Shown in pieces: positions 63,729 to 64,000 of a DNA stretch of 64,000 nt. Every line of letters begins with the position of its first letter. Positions within the stretch are counted from its first letter, which is position 1. Position numbers and translations under genes: made by a program. The notes beneath the pieces were generated by a model that did not search any database, was not told the DNA's origin, and worked only from the letters and a program-made list of their open reading frames with translations. Origin of the DNA: Paenibacillus bouchesdurhonensis (GTDB lineage: Bacteria; Bacillota; Bacilli; Paenibacillales; Paenibacillaceae); contig NZ_LT732548.1 of assembly GCF_900155685.1 (NCBI RefSeq), positions 4,321,492-4,385,491 of the forward strand, read 5' to 3'.

Positions 63729-64000
63729 CTAGTACTGGCGGTTCGGCAGCTCTCGTTTAGCGTCCTCCGAGGTGAACACGCCTTCCACAGTAACGATTCG
63801 TTTGGCAACATCCCTGCCATTAACGACATCACGCACAGCGTCCATCAATTGCGGCCCAAGCAGTGGATTGCACTCGACGATAAAGTTGATTTTGCCTTCG
63901 CTTGCCGCGACAAAACCGTCTTTGACACCGTCCACGGTAATGATGATAATGTCCTCGCCCGGCTTCAGACCCGCGGCTTCAATCGCTTGAATTGCGCCAA
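63729..64000 (-). CDS. Second CUT2 sugar-binding protein, C-terminal part (5' end outside window)
   Basis: The frame stays open to the right edge; about 90 C-terminal residues are visible. EAAGLKPGEDIIIITVDGVK, FIVECNPLLGPQLMDAV and KRIVTVEGVF match the end of the binding protein at 58817-59959 closely, so the two are paralogs flanking one permease/ATPase set. It is probably the first gene of this leftward transporter operon. Confidence 0.85.
   Translation of the reverse strand, partial: GAIQAIEAAGLKPGEDIIIITVDGVKDGFVAASEGKINFIVECNPLLGPQLMDAVRDVVNGRDVAKRIVTVEGVFTSEDAKRELPNRQY

Overview
The window looks like a carbohydrate-utilisation region of a Paenibacillus-type Bacillota chromosome. Pointers to this are strong AGGAGG-like ribosome binding sites, many AraC/YesN/YesM-type regulators, CUT1 sugar ABC transporters of the LplA-LplB-LplC type without their own ATPase, a Paenibacillus-style protein with a copper-amine-oxidase N-terminal fold, and gene content close to the Bacillus subtilis yes/yte/lpl and exu/uxa loci. 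No rRNA, tRNA, CRISPR or phage was seen. One IS3-family element is present.

Left part (1-14.6 kb): the tail of a YesN-type regulator; a GH4 alpha-galactosidase with an AraC regulator; a second AraC regulator followed by a GH27 alpha-galactosidase; a decayed AraC pseudogene divergent from a GH2 beta-galactosidase; then a leftward operon for an L-galactose pathway (lactonase, L-galactose dehydrogenase, L-galactonate 5-dehydrogenase of the LgoD type, SGNH hydrolase) divergent from its own AraC regulator.

Middle (14.7-36.6 kb): a leftward pectin/rhamnogalacturonan operon (two paralogous sugar-binding lipoproteins, LplB/LplC-like permeases, two GH105 hydrolases, GH28, an alpha/beta-hydrolase, a CE8 pectin methylesterase and a broken GH43), divergent from a membrane-bound YesS-like AraC regulator. 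Next come a LacI-type regulator and a rightward uxaB-uxaA-uxaC operon extended by an esterase, a rhamnogalacturonan-acetylesterase-like SGNH enzyme and a TIM-barrel isomerase. None of the pectin enzymes shows a signal peptide, so the pathway seems to work on imported oligomers. The L-galactose branch should produce D-tagaturonate, the substrate of the UxaB encoded in the same window, so the two clusters join into one route to 2-keto-3-deoxygluconate.

Right part (36.6-64 kb): housekeeping or miscellaneous genes (PAP2 phosphatase, lipoprotein, IS3 element, an EamA transporter under an FMN riboswitch, FetAB-like metal exporter, MetNIQ-like transporter, copper-amine-oxidase-like domain protein, thioredoxin-like protein). 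A second sugar block follows: a GH2 beta-galactosidase, a CUT1 transporter preceded by a cre-like site, a YesM/YesN two-component system, and a CUT2 transporter resembling YtfQRT-YjfF, with a second binding protein running off the right edge.
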